The translations under genes were made by a program, and so were the position numbers. This document shows, one piece after another, positions 57,177 to 64,000 of a stretch of DNA of 64,000 nt. Every line of letters starts with the position of its first letter. The stretch's first letter is position 1. Source of the stretch: Deltaproteobacteria bacterium. GTDB taxonomy: Bacteria; Desulfobacterota; Binatia; UTPRO1. Below the pieces are notes generated by a model that was not told where the DNA came from, did no database searches, and saw nothing but the letters and a program-made list of their open reading frames with translations. Location of the stretch: contig JADYZW010000059.1 of assembly GCA_020852955.1 (NCBI GenBank), forward strand, positions 78,120 to 142,119, given 5' to 3'.

Positions 57177-58696
57177 GCGCGCCCCGCCGCGACGCCGCGG
57201 CCGGCCAGCACGCGCCGCGCGATCGCGCGATCGTCGAACGGCCGCTTCTCGGTGCCGACGATCTGGTAATCCTCGTGTCCCTTGCCGGCGATCACGACGC
57301 AATCGCCGGCGCGCGCGGTCGCGAGCGCGCTCGCAATCGCCTGCGCGCGATCGGGCTGCACGACGTAGCCCCGCGTGGCGCCGCCGAGATTCGGGAGCGG
57401 CGCCAGACCGGCGCCTACGAGCCCGGGCTCGGCGTCGGCGAGGATGCGCGTCGGGTCCTCGGTGCGCGGGTTGTCCGAGGTTAGGATCGCCAGGTCGGCG
57501 TGGCGGCCGACGGCCGCCGCCATGAGCGGCCGCTTGCCGCGGTCGCGATCGCCGCCGCAGCCGAAAACGCAGATGAGGCGCGCCGGCGCGAGCCCGCGGA
57601 GCGACCCGAGGACGCCCGCGAGCGCATCGGGGGTGTGGGCGTAGTCCACCAACACCGTGAAGTCCTGACCCGCGACGACGGACTCGAGCCGCCCGGGCAC
57701 GCCCGCGAAGCCGGCGAGAGCCGCCGCGATCGTCGGAAGCGGCGTCCCGAGCGCGTGCGCCGCGGCGGCTGCGGCGAGCACGTTCTCCAGGTGCCCCGCG
57801 CCGACGAGGCGCGTCACGATCGCGGCCTTCGCTCCGCCGGCGACGAGCGTCGCCTCGCTCCCGGCGAGCGTCATGCGCACGCCCTCGGCGCGCACGTCGC
57901 CCTCGGACCCGAAGGTGACGACCGGGCTCGCGATCGCCGACCGCAGGCCGGCGACCTTCGCGTCGGCGGCGTTCAGCACGGCGACCTTGCGCGCCTTCGG
58001 GCTCGCGTCGAGCGCGGCGAAGAGCCGGGCCTTCGCGCCCAGGTAGTCGTCCTGGTCACGGTGGAAGTCCATGTGGTCGCGACCGAGGTTGGTGAAGATC
58101 GCGACGTCCCACGGCATGCCGAAGGTCCGGTCCTGCGCGAGCGCGTGGGAGGAGACCTCCATCGCGACGTGCGTCGCTCCGGCCGCGCGCATGGCGGCGA
58201 GGCGCGCGAAGATCTCGCCGGCGGGCGGCGTCGTGAGCGGCGCAGCATCGGCCACGCCGCCGAAGCGGTAGCTGATCGTGCCCATGACCCCCGGACAGGC
58301 GCCGGCGGCGCGCCAGATCGCCTCGAGCAGGTACGTGACGGTCGTCTTGCCGTTGGTGCCGGTGACCCCGACCATCGTGAGGGCGGCGGCCGGGTCGCCA
58401 TGGATGCGCGCCGCCGCACGAGCGAGGAAGCGCGCGGGCTCGGCGACGACCACCCTCGGCACGTCGGCCGGCACCTCGATCGCCGCGAGGCCGGCGACGG
58501 CGGCCGCGCCGCGCCGGCGCGCCTCGTCGACGAAACGGCCTCCGTCGGTCCGCGTTCCGGGCAGCGCGACGAAGAGGTCGCCCGGACGCACGTCGCGCGA
58601 GTCCGCGGTCAGGCGTTCGATCGGGACGCCGCCGTCGCCCCGCAGCTCGAACCCGACTCCGTCGACGCCGGCCAGGAGTTCACCGAGCGTCAGCAT
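57173..58696 (-). CDS. murE: UDP-MurNAc-tripeptide synthetase (meso-diaminopimelate-adding)
   Basis: 507 residues. DSRDVRPGDLFVALPG, the ATP loop VTGTNGKTTVTYLLE near 115, EVSSHALAQDRT, TNLGRDHMDFH, and VLVDYAHTPDAL. The substrate-selecting motif DNPRTEDP contains the DNPR sequence of DAP-adding enzymes, so the cell wall should contain meso-DAP. It lies 37 bases after ftsI. Confidence 0.97.
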   Translation of the reverse strand: MLTLGELLAGVDGVGFELRGDGGVPIERLTADSRDVRPGDLFVALPGTRTDGGRFVDEARRRGAAAVAGLAAIEVPADVPRVVVAEPARFLARAAARIHGDPAAALTMVGVTGTNGKTTVTYLLEAIWRAAGACPGVMGTISYRFGGVADAAPLTTPPAGEIFARLAAMRAAGATHVAMEVSSHALAQDRTFGMPWDVAIFTNLGRDHMDFHRDQDDYLGAKARLFAALDASPKARKVAVLNAADAKVAGLRSAIASPVVTFGSEGDVRAEGVRMTLAGSEATLVAGGAKAAIVTRLVGAGHLENVLAAAAAAHALGTPLPTIAAALAGFAGVPGRLESVVAGQDFTVLVDYAHTPDALAGVLGSLRGLAPARLICVFGCGGDRDRGKRPLMAAAVGRHADLAILTSDNPRTEDPTRILADAEPGLVGAGLAPLPNLGGATRGYVVQPDRAQAIASALATARAGDCVVIAGKGHEDYQIVGTEKRPFDDRAIARRVLAGRGVAAGRA

Positions 58697-58733
58697 CGCG
58701 CGACCGCGCGGGCCGCCGTCATGTCGATATCGC

Positions 58734-60659
58734 TCACAAGAGATCGCTCGAGGGGGCCAGACTGAGGACCAATTCTTTCCCGGGGGCCTCCGCCGCGCCA
58801 GGGGCCGGCGTCTGGCTCTGGACGTATCCCTCGCCCGTCACCTGCACCATCCAGCCGAGATCGCGAGCGCGCTCGACTGCCATGCGCTTGCTGAGGCCGA
58901 GGAAGGACGGCACGCCGAGGGGCACGAGCGGCGCGGCGGGCGCGGCGGGCTCGAGCGCAGCCTGCTGCAGCTCCGGCGACGGCTGGGTCGGAACGAGCCC
59001 CTCGCGCTCGAGCGCCGCCGCGCCGATCGCGCGGAAGACCGGCGCCGCGACCATGCCGCCGTACTTCGACGTCCGAGGCTCGTCGATCATCACCAGGATG
59101 ACGAGCTTCGGGGCCTCGGCCGGCAGGAACCCCACGAAGGACGCGACCCGCGCATCGGCCGAGTAGCGTCCCGTACCCGGCTCGACCTTCTGCGACGTGC
59201 CGGTCTTGCCGGCGACCCGCACGCCCGCGATCTGCGCCCTGGTGCCGGTGCCGCCGTCCTCCACCACCTGTTCGAGCATTGCGGTCACCGCCTTGGCGGT
59301 CTCGGGCCTCATGACCCGCCGGACGAGATGCGGCTGGCGCGTCCACAGCTCCTCGCCGGTCGCGCTGGTGGCGCGCAGGCCGACATAGGGCCGGACGAGC
59401 TGACCGCCGTTGGCGATCGCGGCGAATGCGCGTGCCATCTGGAGCGGCGTCACGGCGACGCCCTGGCCGAAGCTCGTCGTCATGAGATTGATGCGCGACC
59501 AGTCGCCGACCGGACGCAGCATGCCGCCGACCTCACCCGGAAGGTCGACGCCGGTCGGCGTCCCGAACCCGAGGCCGACGAGGAAGGGATGGAAGCGATC
59601 GCGACCGAGGCGCTCGCCGATCTTCGCCGCCGCGATGTTGCTCGACACCGCGATCGCCTCCGACATCGAGAGCCAGCCGTGGCGGTGGTGATCGTGGATG
59701 ACCCACTTGCCGACCGGCATGGCGCCGTGCTCGCAGAACAGCATCTCGTCTGGCCGCACGACCCCGTACTCGAGGGCCGCCGCGGCGAGGACCGCCTTGA
59801 AGGTCGAGCCCGGTTCGTAGAAATCGTTGATGGCGCGGTTGCGGCGATTGGCGGGCGGGACCGTCCCGCGATGGTTCGGGTCGAAGGTGGGGGCGTTGGC
59901 GAGGGCCAGGATCTCGCCCGTCCACGGATCGAGCACGATCGCCGTGCCCGCCGCCGCGCGCGCCTCGCGGACGCCCGCCTCGAGCGCGCCCTCGGCGATC
60001 GTTTGCAAGCCCACGTCGATCGTGAGCTGGACGGTCGCGCCGTCGAGGGTGCGCGGGTCGGCCATGCCGTCGGTCAGGATCTCGCGGCCGAGCGCGTCGC
60101 GCTCGATCTCGAGGGTGCGCGTGAGGGCGCGCAGATCCCGCTCGTAGACCTGCTCGATGCCCTCGACGCCGAGGAGGTCGACGCTGGTGGCCCCGATGAC
60201 CTGCGCCGCGACCACGCCGTGCGGATAGAAGCGGCGCGCTTCCGTCACCTCGTCGAGTCCGGCGATGCCGAGGCTCTGCACGGCGAATTGCTCGCGCGGC
60301 GACACCGCGCGCTTCAGCCACACGAAGTTGGACCTGCTCGCGAGCTTCTCGGCCACGGCGTGCGAGGACAGGCCGAGGGCCTCGCCGAGCGCGGCCTGCG
60401 CCCGCCGGCGGTCGGCGGCGTTCAGGCGTGGCGGCCGAACGTAGACCGACGGCCGCTCGACGCTCGACGCGAGCGTCTCGCCGTGGCGGTCGAGGATGGT
60501 GCCGCGATGCGCCGCGATGTGGATCTGCTCATGGTGCTGCCGGCGCGCGCGCTCGGCCAGATCGGGACTCTGGGTCAGGGTGAACTGCACGATACGCAGC
60601 GCCACCATCGCGAGGAGCACCGCAATGCCGCCGCCGACCGCGAGGATGCGGGCCTTCAC
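58734..60659 (-). CDS. ftsI: division transpeptidase FtsI (PBP3) with C-terminal PASTA domain
   Basis: 641 residues from GTG 60659, overlapping the ftsL stop (GTGA). One N-terminal membrane span, a dimerisation domain (AAHRGTILDRHGE) and a class B transpeptidase with catalytic EPGSTFK (SxxK), SSN (VSSNIAA) and KTGT (AGKTGTSQK). A PASTA domain at about 573-640 (VPSFLGLSKRMAVERARDLG) binds muropeptides or lipid II; it is absent in E. coli FtsI but known in other phyla. It crosslinks septal peptidoglycan with FtsW. Confidence 0.96.
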   Translation of the reverse strand: MKARILAVGGGIAVLLAMVALRIVQFTLTQSPDLAERARRQHHEQIHIAAHRGTILDRHGETLASSVERPSVYVRPPRLNAADRRRAQAALGEALGLSSHAVAEKLASRSNFVWLKRAVSPREQFAVQSLGIAGLDEVTEARRFYPHGVVAAQVIGATSVDLLGVEGIEQVYERDLRALTRTLEIERDALGREILTDGMADPRTLDGATVQLTIDVGLQTIAEGALEAGVREARAAAGTAIVLDPWTGEILALANAPTFDPNHRGTVPPANRRNRAINDFYEPGSTFKAVLAAAALEYGVVRPDEMLFCEHGAMPVGKWVIHDHHRHGWLSMSEAIAVSSNIAAAKIGERLGRDRFHPFLVGLGFGTPTGVDLPGEVGGMLRPVGDWSRINLMTTSFGQGVAVTPLQMARAFAAIANGGQLVRPYVGLRATSATGEELWTRQPHLVRRVMRPETAKAVTAMLEQVVEDGGTGTRAQIAGVRVAGKTGTSQKVEPGTGRYSADARVASFVGFLPAEAPKLVILVMIDEPRTSKYGGMVAAPVFRAIGAAALEREGLVPTQPSPELQQAALEPAAPAAPLVPLGVPSFLGLSKRMAVERARDLGWMVQVTGEGYVQSQTPAPGAAEAPGKELVLSLAPSSDLL

Positions 60660-61009
60660 GGCACGCTCACGACCTGCCCCGGCGCCGGCGGCCCCATGCC
60701 GAGGCGCTCGCGGGCGAGGGTTTCGAGGCGGCGCGGCGACGTCAGCGTCGCGATCTCGAGCTCGAGCTCGCGCTGTTCCTGCTCGAGCTTGTGGATCAGG
60801 TGGCGCGCGGTCGAGAGCTGATAGCCGGTGTGCGTCGCCTGGAGGCGCACCCACACGAGCAGCAGGGCCACCCCGACGACCATCAGGGCGCCGAGCCCGA
60901 CCACGAGCGCGACGCGGCGATCGGTCCGCGCACGCGCCGCGCCGACGCCGGCGGGCGCGCCGCGACCCGCCGAAGACAGCGACCGTTCCCACACGGCGGC
61001 GACGCTCAT
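60656..61009 (-). CDS. ftsL: cell division protein FtsL
   Basis: 117 residues: a basic cytoplasmic tail, one membrane span (ALVVGLGALMVVGVALLLVW) and a periplasmic coiled coil (HLIHKLEQEQRELELEIATL). The ending RLETLARERLGMGPPAPGQ is typical of the family (region near the FtsB contact). Identification rests on topology plus place between rsmH and ftsI. Confidence 0.9.
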   Translation of the reverse strand: MSVAAVWERSLSSAGRGAPAGVGAARARTDRRVALVVGLGALMVVGVALLLVWVRLQATHTGYQLSTARHLIHKLEQEQRELELEIATLTSPRRLETLARERLGMGPPAPGQVVSVP

Positions 61010-61034
61010 CGTTCGACTCCTTCGATTCGGCGAC

Positions 61035-62024
61035 TCACGCCACGAGTTCCACGGCGCGGAGATGCGCCGAGCGCGCGCGGCGATTGGCCGCGAGCTCCTC
61101 GGGGCGCGGGGTGACGGCCTTCCTGGTGAGGATCTTCACCCGCGCGCGGGCGTCACAGGCGCAGCGCGGGAGGGTCGGCGGGCAGGTGCAGCGGGCGAGC
61201 CACGATCGCATCGCCTGCTTGACCATCCGGTCCTCGAGCGAATGGTACGCGATGACGACGAGCCGGCCGGCCGGCCACAGCCAGCCGAGCACTCGGTCGA
61301 GGAAGAGTTCGAGGTGCTCGAGCTCGCGGTTCACGGCGATTCGGAGCGCCTGGAACACGCGCGTCGCCGGGTGCGTGCCGCCGTGGCGCCGCACGATGCG
61401 GGCGACCAGGTCTGCGAGCGCGCTCGTCGTCGTCAGGGGCGTCGACGCCCGGTCCCGGACGATCGCGCGCGCGATCCGGCGCGAGGCCTTCTCCTCGCCG
61501 TAGCGCCAGAAGATGTCGGCGAGCTCGCGCTCGTCGAGCGTCGCGACCAGATCGGCCGCCGACGGCCCGTCGCCTCCGTGCATGCGCATGTCGAGCGGTC
61601 CGCCGGCGCGGAAGCCGAAGCCGCGGGCGGGATCGTCGAGCTGACGCGACGAGAGGCCGAGATCGAGGAGGATGCCGTCGGCGCCGCTCCGCGAAACGGC
61701 GGCGAGCGCACGGTCGAGCTCGCTGAAGTTGCCGTGAAACGTCCGGAAGCGGGGCCCGAACCCCGCGAGACGCCGCGCCGTCAGCTCGAGAGTGACCGCG
61801 TCGCGATCGACGCCGAGGACCGCCACCGATCCCTCGGCTTCGAGCATCCGCTGCGAGTGCCCGCCGTCACCGAGGGTCCCATCGACGTAGAACCCCCCCG
61901 GTTTCAGGTGGAGGAAGCGCACCGCTTCCTCCACCATCACCGGAGCATGTCGTCGACCAGCCTCCGCCTCCGCATCCGCCCCGCCGGCACCACCCGGAGA
62001 AGGCCGCAGTTGGTCCCCCGACAT
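61035..62024 (-). CDS. rsmH: 16S rRNA (cytosine-1402 N4) methyltransferase RsmH (MraW)
   Basis: 329 residues. RHAPVMVEEAVRFL, the SAM loop GGFYVDGTLGDGGHSQRML, GILLDLGLSSRQLDDPARGFGF, YGEEKASRRIARAIV and FQALRIAVNRELEHLE are characteristic. It methylates C1402 of 16S rRNA in the P site. The N-terminus carries a 25-residue Gly/Ala tail. The 114-base gap to mraZ is longer than elsewhere in the cluster. Confidence 0.97.
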   Translation of the reverse strand: MSGDQLRPSPGGAGGADAEAEAGRRHAPVMVEEAVRFLHLKPGGFYVDGTLGDGGHSQRMLEAEGSVAVLGVDRDAVTLELTARRLAGFGPRFRTFHGNFSELDRALAAVSRSGADGILLDLGLSSRQLDDPARGFGFRAGGPLDMRMHGGDGPSAADLVATLDERELADIFWRYGEEKASRRIARAIVRDRASTPLTTTSALADLVARIVRRHGGTHPATRVFQALRIAVNRELEHLELFLDRVLGWLWPAGRLVVIAYHSLEDRMVKQAMRSWLARCTCPPTLPRCACDARARVKILTRKAVTPRPEELAANRRARSAHLRAVELVA

Positions 62025-62138
62025 GAACTTTCACCTTGTCGTAAATCCGGGCGCGCCCGGCGACCCCCCGGTCCGCTACTCCGGGCGCGCCCGTTTTCCA
62101 CCACCACCCCACCACTCCACCACGTCGTCCGGGCGAAC

Positions 62139-62588
62139 TCAGAGATCCAGATCCTCGAAGAGGCTGGGATCTCCCGCCGCTTCGGCATCCAGCTCGCCCA
62201 TCACCTTGCGATACGTCTCCTCGTCCATCAGCCGAAACAGGTTCGATTGCCCCATCACCACCACGTCCCGCTTCAATCCCGCGTACTCCCGCACTGCCGG
62301 CGGCACGAGGACGCGTCCGGCCGAATCGATCTCGGCGCGGTGTGCGCGTCCGACGTAGACCATCTGGAACTTGAGGTTCTGGGTGTTGAACTTCGGGCGC
62401 CCTTCGAGCTTCCGCAGCATCGTCTGCCATTCGCCGTACGGGTGGATGTCCACACAGCGCTGCCCCAGGATCGGCACCGGTACGAGGACCAGACGATGAT
62501 CGTCGAGGAGCTGATCGCGGAAACCGGCCGGGATGCTGACGCGCCCCTTACCGTCGATTGTGTGAGTGAAACTCCCAGAGAATTCCAC
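62139..62588 (-). CDS. mraZ: transcriptional regulator MraZ
   Basis: 149 residues. GTG 62588 is preferred: GGAG lies 5 bases upstream and the protein then begins like other MraZ (EFSGSFTHTIDGKGRVSIP). A GTG at 62603 lies inside an operator box. It has two AbrB-like repeats: the second reads RAEIDSAGRVLVPPAVREYAGL. It forms a ring that binds GTGGG repeats and represses the dcw promoter. Four such boxes lie directly upstream. Confidence 0.95.
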   Translation of the reverse strand: MEFSGSFTHTIDGKGRVSIPAGFRDQLLDDHRLVLVPVPILGQRCVDIHPYGEWQTMLRKLEGRPKFNTQNLKFQMVYVGRAHRAEIDSAGRVLVPPAVREYAGLKRDVVVMGQSNLFRLMDEETYRKVMGELDAEAAGDPSLFEDLDL

Positions 62589-62598
62589 ATCAGCTCCG

Positions 62599-62654
62599 CC
62601 CACCTCGCAGCTTCAAATCCCACTTCATCCCACCGGACCACCACTCTGACCCAC
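62599..62654 (-). promoter_or_regulatory. MraZ operator: four GTGGG boxes
   Basis: On the minus strand, GTGGG occurs at 62650-62654, 62629-62633, 62619-62623 and 62599-62603. Spacings are 21, 10 and 20 bases, so boxes fall about one or two helical turns apart. They lie between the promoter and the mraZ start. Repeat TGGGN boxes with a 10-base period are the known MraZ binding pattern. Confidence 0.75.
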
Positions 62655-62666
62655 CCAGCGGATGAG

Positions 62667-62695
62667 TCTTTAGGAAGTTGGTCAGCCGCTGTCAA
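62667..62695 (-). promoter_or_regulatory. sigma-70 promoter of the dcw cluster
   Basis: On the minus strand, TTGACA (62695-62690), 17-base spacer and TAAAGA (62672-62667). The -35 is perfect, the -10 weak. It is followed downstream by the MraZ boxes. Confidence 0.65.
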
Positions 62696-62746
62696 GAAGA
62701 ATCGTCTCCGGCCGAAAATTCTCTTGGCCGGGATGTCTTCGAGACG

Positions 62747-63118
62747 GCCGGACCGAGCCTATAAGCCGGATCCTGTGCGCCTCCCCCGGGAGGGAAGGCC
62801 GACGGTCATTCCTCTAGGCCGGCCATTGCTGGCCGGCTCAAGCGACCATACCCGAGGGCGTGCGGCGGGCCGCCGAACCCTCTTATTTGATCTTGCTCCG
62901 GGTGGAGTTTGCCGAGCCTCCCGGGTCACCCCGGAAGCTGGTGAGCTCTTACCTCACCGGTTCGCCCTTACCGACGGATCGCTCCGCCGGCGGTCTCGTT
63001 TCTGTGGCACTTTTCCCGCCTCGCGACGGGCCGCCGTTAGCGGCCACCCTGCCCTACGGAGTCCGGACTTTCCTCCCGGCGGGACAGCCCGCCCGGCGAC
63101 CGTCCGGCCCGGTCCGAC
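62747..63118 (-). ncRNA. rnpB: RNase P RNA (class A)
   Basis: About 372 nt. Conserved elements on the minus strand in order: GAGGAAAGTCCGGACTCC (P4/J3-4), GGTAAGGGCGAACCGGTGAG, AGAGGAATGACCG and, at the 3' end, CAGGATCCGGCTTATAGG. The two ends pair as stem P1 (GTCGGACCG with CGGTCCGGC, one G-U). Catalytic component of tRNA 5' processing. Exact ends are approximate. Confidence 0.93.
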
Positions 63119-63170
63119 GTTCTCGAAGCCGCGAGAGTGCCCTGGGCCGCCGCGGATCGCAAGCCCGCGC

Positions 63171-63899
63171 CTACGCGCTGGAGGTCGCGGAGTCCGGCGG
63201 ACGAACGTAGAGGATGCGGTGACAGCTCGGGCACGCGATCACCCGGGTGTTGCGGTGGATCTCGTTCGCCAGCTGGGGCGCGATGCGCATGTGGCAGCCG
63301 TCGCACGTGCCGCCCCGCACCTCGACGACCGCCTGTCCGCGCTTGCGCGCGAGGATCGTCTCGTACTGCCGGCGCAGACTGGCCTCGAGACCGGCGGCGA
63401 GCGCCTCGCGCCGCACCCGCGCCTCGTCGAGCCCCGACGAAAGCTCGCCGATCTCCAGCTCGACGCGTTCGCTCTCGCTGGCGCGCCGCCCCTCGAGCGC
63501 CTCGTAGGCGGTCGCGAGCTCGGTCTCGCGCTCCTTCACGCCGTCGAGCTGCTCGAAGAGCGCCATCAGTCCCTCTTCCAGCTGGCCCGTACCCTCTTTC
63601 GCGACCTCGATCTCGCGTTTCACGGCCGCGGCTTCCTTCTCGTTGCGGATGCGATTCAGACGCATCCGCCGATCCTTCATCTTGGCCTCTTCGTCGGCGA
63701 GCGTTCCCTCGATGTCGCGGCGTCGCGCTTCGAGCTCGGCGCGCTCCGCCCGGGCCGCGTCGAGCGCCTGGCGCTGCGTCGCAAGCGACCCCTCGATCTC
63801 GACGATCTCGCGCCGGAGCGCGTCGATCGCGTCGGTCCGCTCGCGAAGCTGCAGATCGATGGTTTGCAGGTTGACCAGCAGCTCGATCTGATTTCCCAA
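63171..63899 (-). CDS. coiled-coil C4 zinc-ribbon protein (DUF164/HP0958-like)
   Basis: 242 residues from TTG 63899; GGAG lies 6 bases upstream, and no ATG or GTG fits before the tRNA. A long antiparallel coiled coil fills residues 1-175. The C-terminus has a zinc ribbon: GTCDGCHMRIAP and VIACPSCHRILY (two CxxC). In Helicobacter HP0958 (FlgZ) binds RpoN and flaA mRNA; other members have unknown roles. It is downstream of the CAU tRNA and upstream of rnpB. Confidence 0.88.
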   Translation of the reverse strand: MGNQIELLVNLQTIDLQLRERTDAIDALRREIVEIEGSLATQRQALDAARAERAELEARRRDIEGTLADEEAKMKDRRMRLNRIRNEKEAAAVKREIEVAKEGTGQLEEGLMALFEQLDGVKERETELATAYEALEGRRASESERVELEIGELSSGLDEARVRREALAAGLEASLRRQYETILARKRGQAVVEVRGGTCDGCHMRIAPQLANEIHRNTRVIACPSCHRILYVRPPDSATSSA

Positions 63900-63925
63900 T
63901 CGCTCTCCTCGCGCACCGTGAAGAA

Positions 63926-63999
63926 TGGGCCCACCAGGACTCGAACCTGGGACCAACCGGTTATGAGCCGGTCGCTCTAACCAGCTGAGCTATAGGCCC
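63926..63999 (-). tRNA. tRNA with CAU anticodon (Ile2 or elongator Met)
   Basis: Cloverleaf with acceptor GGGCCTA/TGGGCCC and anticodon loop CTCATAA (CAT). Discriminator A. The C4-G69 and C5-G68 acceptor pairs and the GGGCC start resemble tRNA-Ile2, in which C34 becomes lysidine by TilS; elongator tRNA-Met cannot be excluded. Confidence 0.85.
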
Positions 64000-64000
64000 G

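Overview
This is a high-GC bacterial chromosome segment, about 70% G+C by eye, with strong G/C bias at third codon positions. It looks like a free-living, diderm, Deltaproteobacteria/Binatota-like organism. Supporting signs are a beta-barrel porin, many lipoproteins, a MurE with the meso-diaminopimelate motif DNPR, sigma-54 control elements, PII signalling, MotAB, and secreted proteins with Thr-Pro linkers and repeated Cys-rich modules. The phylum is inference; no rRNA or marker search was possible. There are no insertion sequences, prophage genes or CRISPR arrays.

Layout. 1-12 kb: secreted proteins (a His/Cys-rich lipoprotein and a tandem Cys-module protein fused to a histidine phosphatase), an SDR, a gamma-glutamylcyclotransferase-like protein, phosphoglucomutase, two decayed PIN-toxin remnants, a di-haem peroxidase, an ADP/ATP-carrier-like transporter, a GT39-like membrane protein and an orphan solute-binding lipoprotein. 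12.3-12.8 kb: four tRNAs (Lys, His, Arg, Pro). 12.9-16.3 kb: rdgB, rph, then a REC-less sigma-54 activator paired with a stand-alone receiver. 16.4-25.1 kb, all but one tiny ORF on the minus strand: dusB, amidase, citrate synthase, hemE, hemD, FKBP, an MsrQ-like haem protein and a Cas4-like/DEDD nuclease. 25.3-30.4 kb: two related acyltransferases flank uppP and a sigma-54-promoted porin-PII-receiver operon. 30.4-38 kb: a Get3/ArsA-like ATPase pair with complementary P-loop changes, a phasin-like coiled-coil protein, an ATP-grasp ligase with a phosphotransferase, and small unknowns. 38-43.7 kb: enoyl-CoA hydratase-like protein, acpS coupled to a radical-SAM protein, pirin, motAB.

43.9-62.7 kb is a complete canonical dcw cluster read on the minus strand (mraZ-rsmH-ftsL-ftsI-murE-murF-mraY-murD-ftsW-murG-murC-murB-ddl-ftsQ-ftsA-ftsZ). 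Many of its start and stop codons overlap as GTGA or ATGA. Upstream of mraZ are a sigma-70 promoter with a perfect TTGACA and four GTGGG MraZ boxes. Beyond these lie rnpB (RNase P RNA), a C4 zinc-ribbon coiled-coil protein and a CAU tRNA.

How it works together: most of the window is core physiology (cell wall and division, haem, TCA, nucleotide sanitation, tRNA modification). uppP also feeds lipid-carrier recycling to the MraY/MurG pathway. The most unusual parts are the ATPase pair, the Cys-module phosphatase, the sigma-54 porin-PII-receiver unit without amtB, and the split regulator pair.
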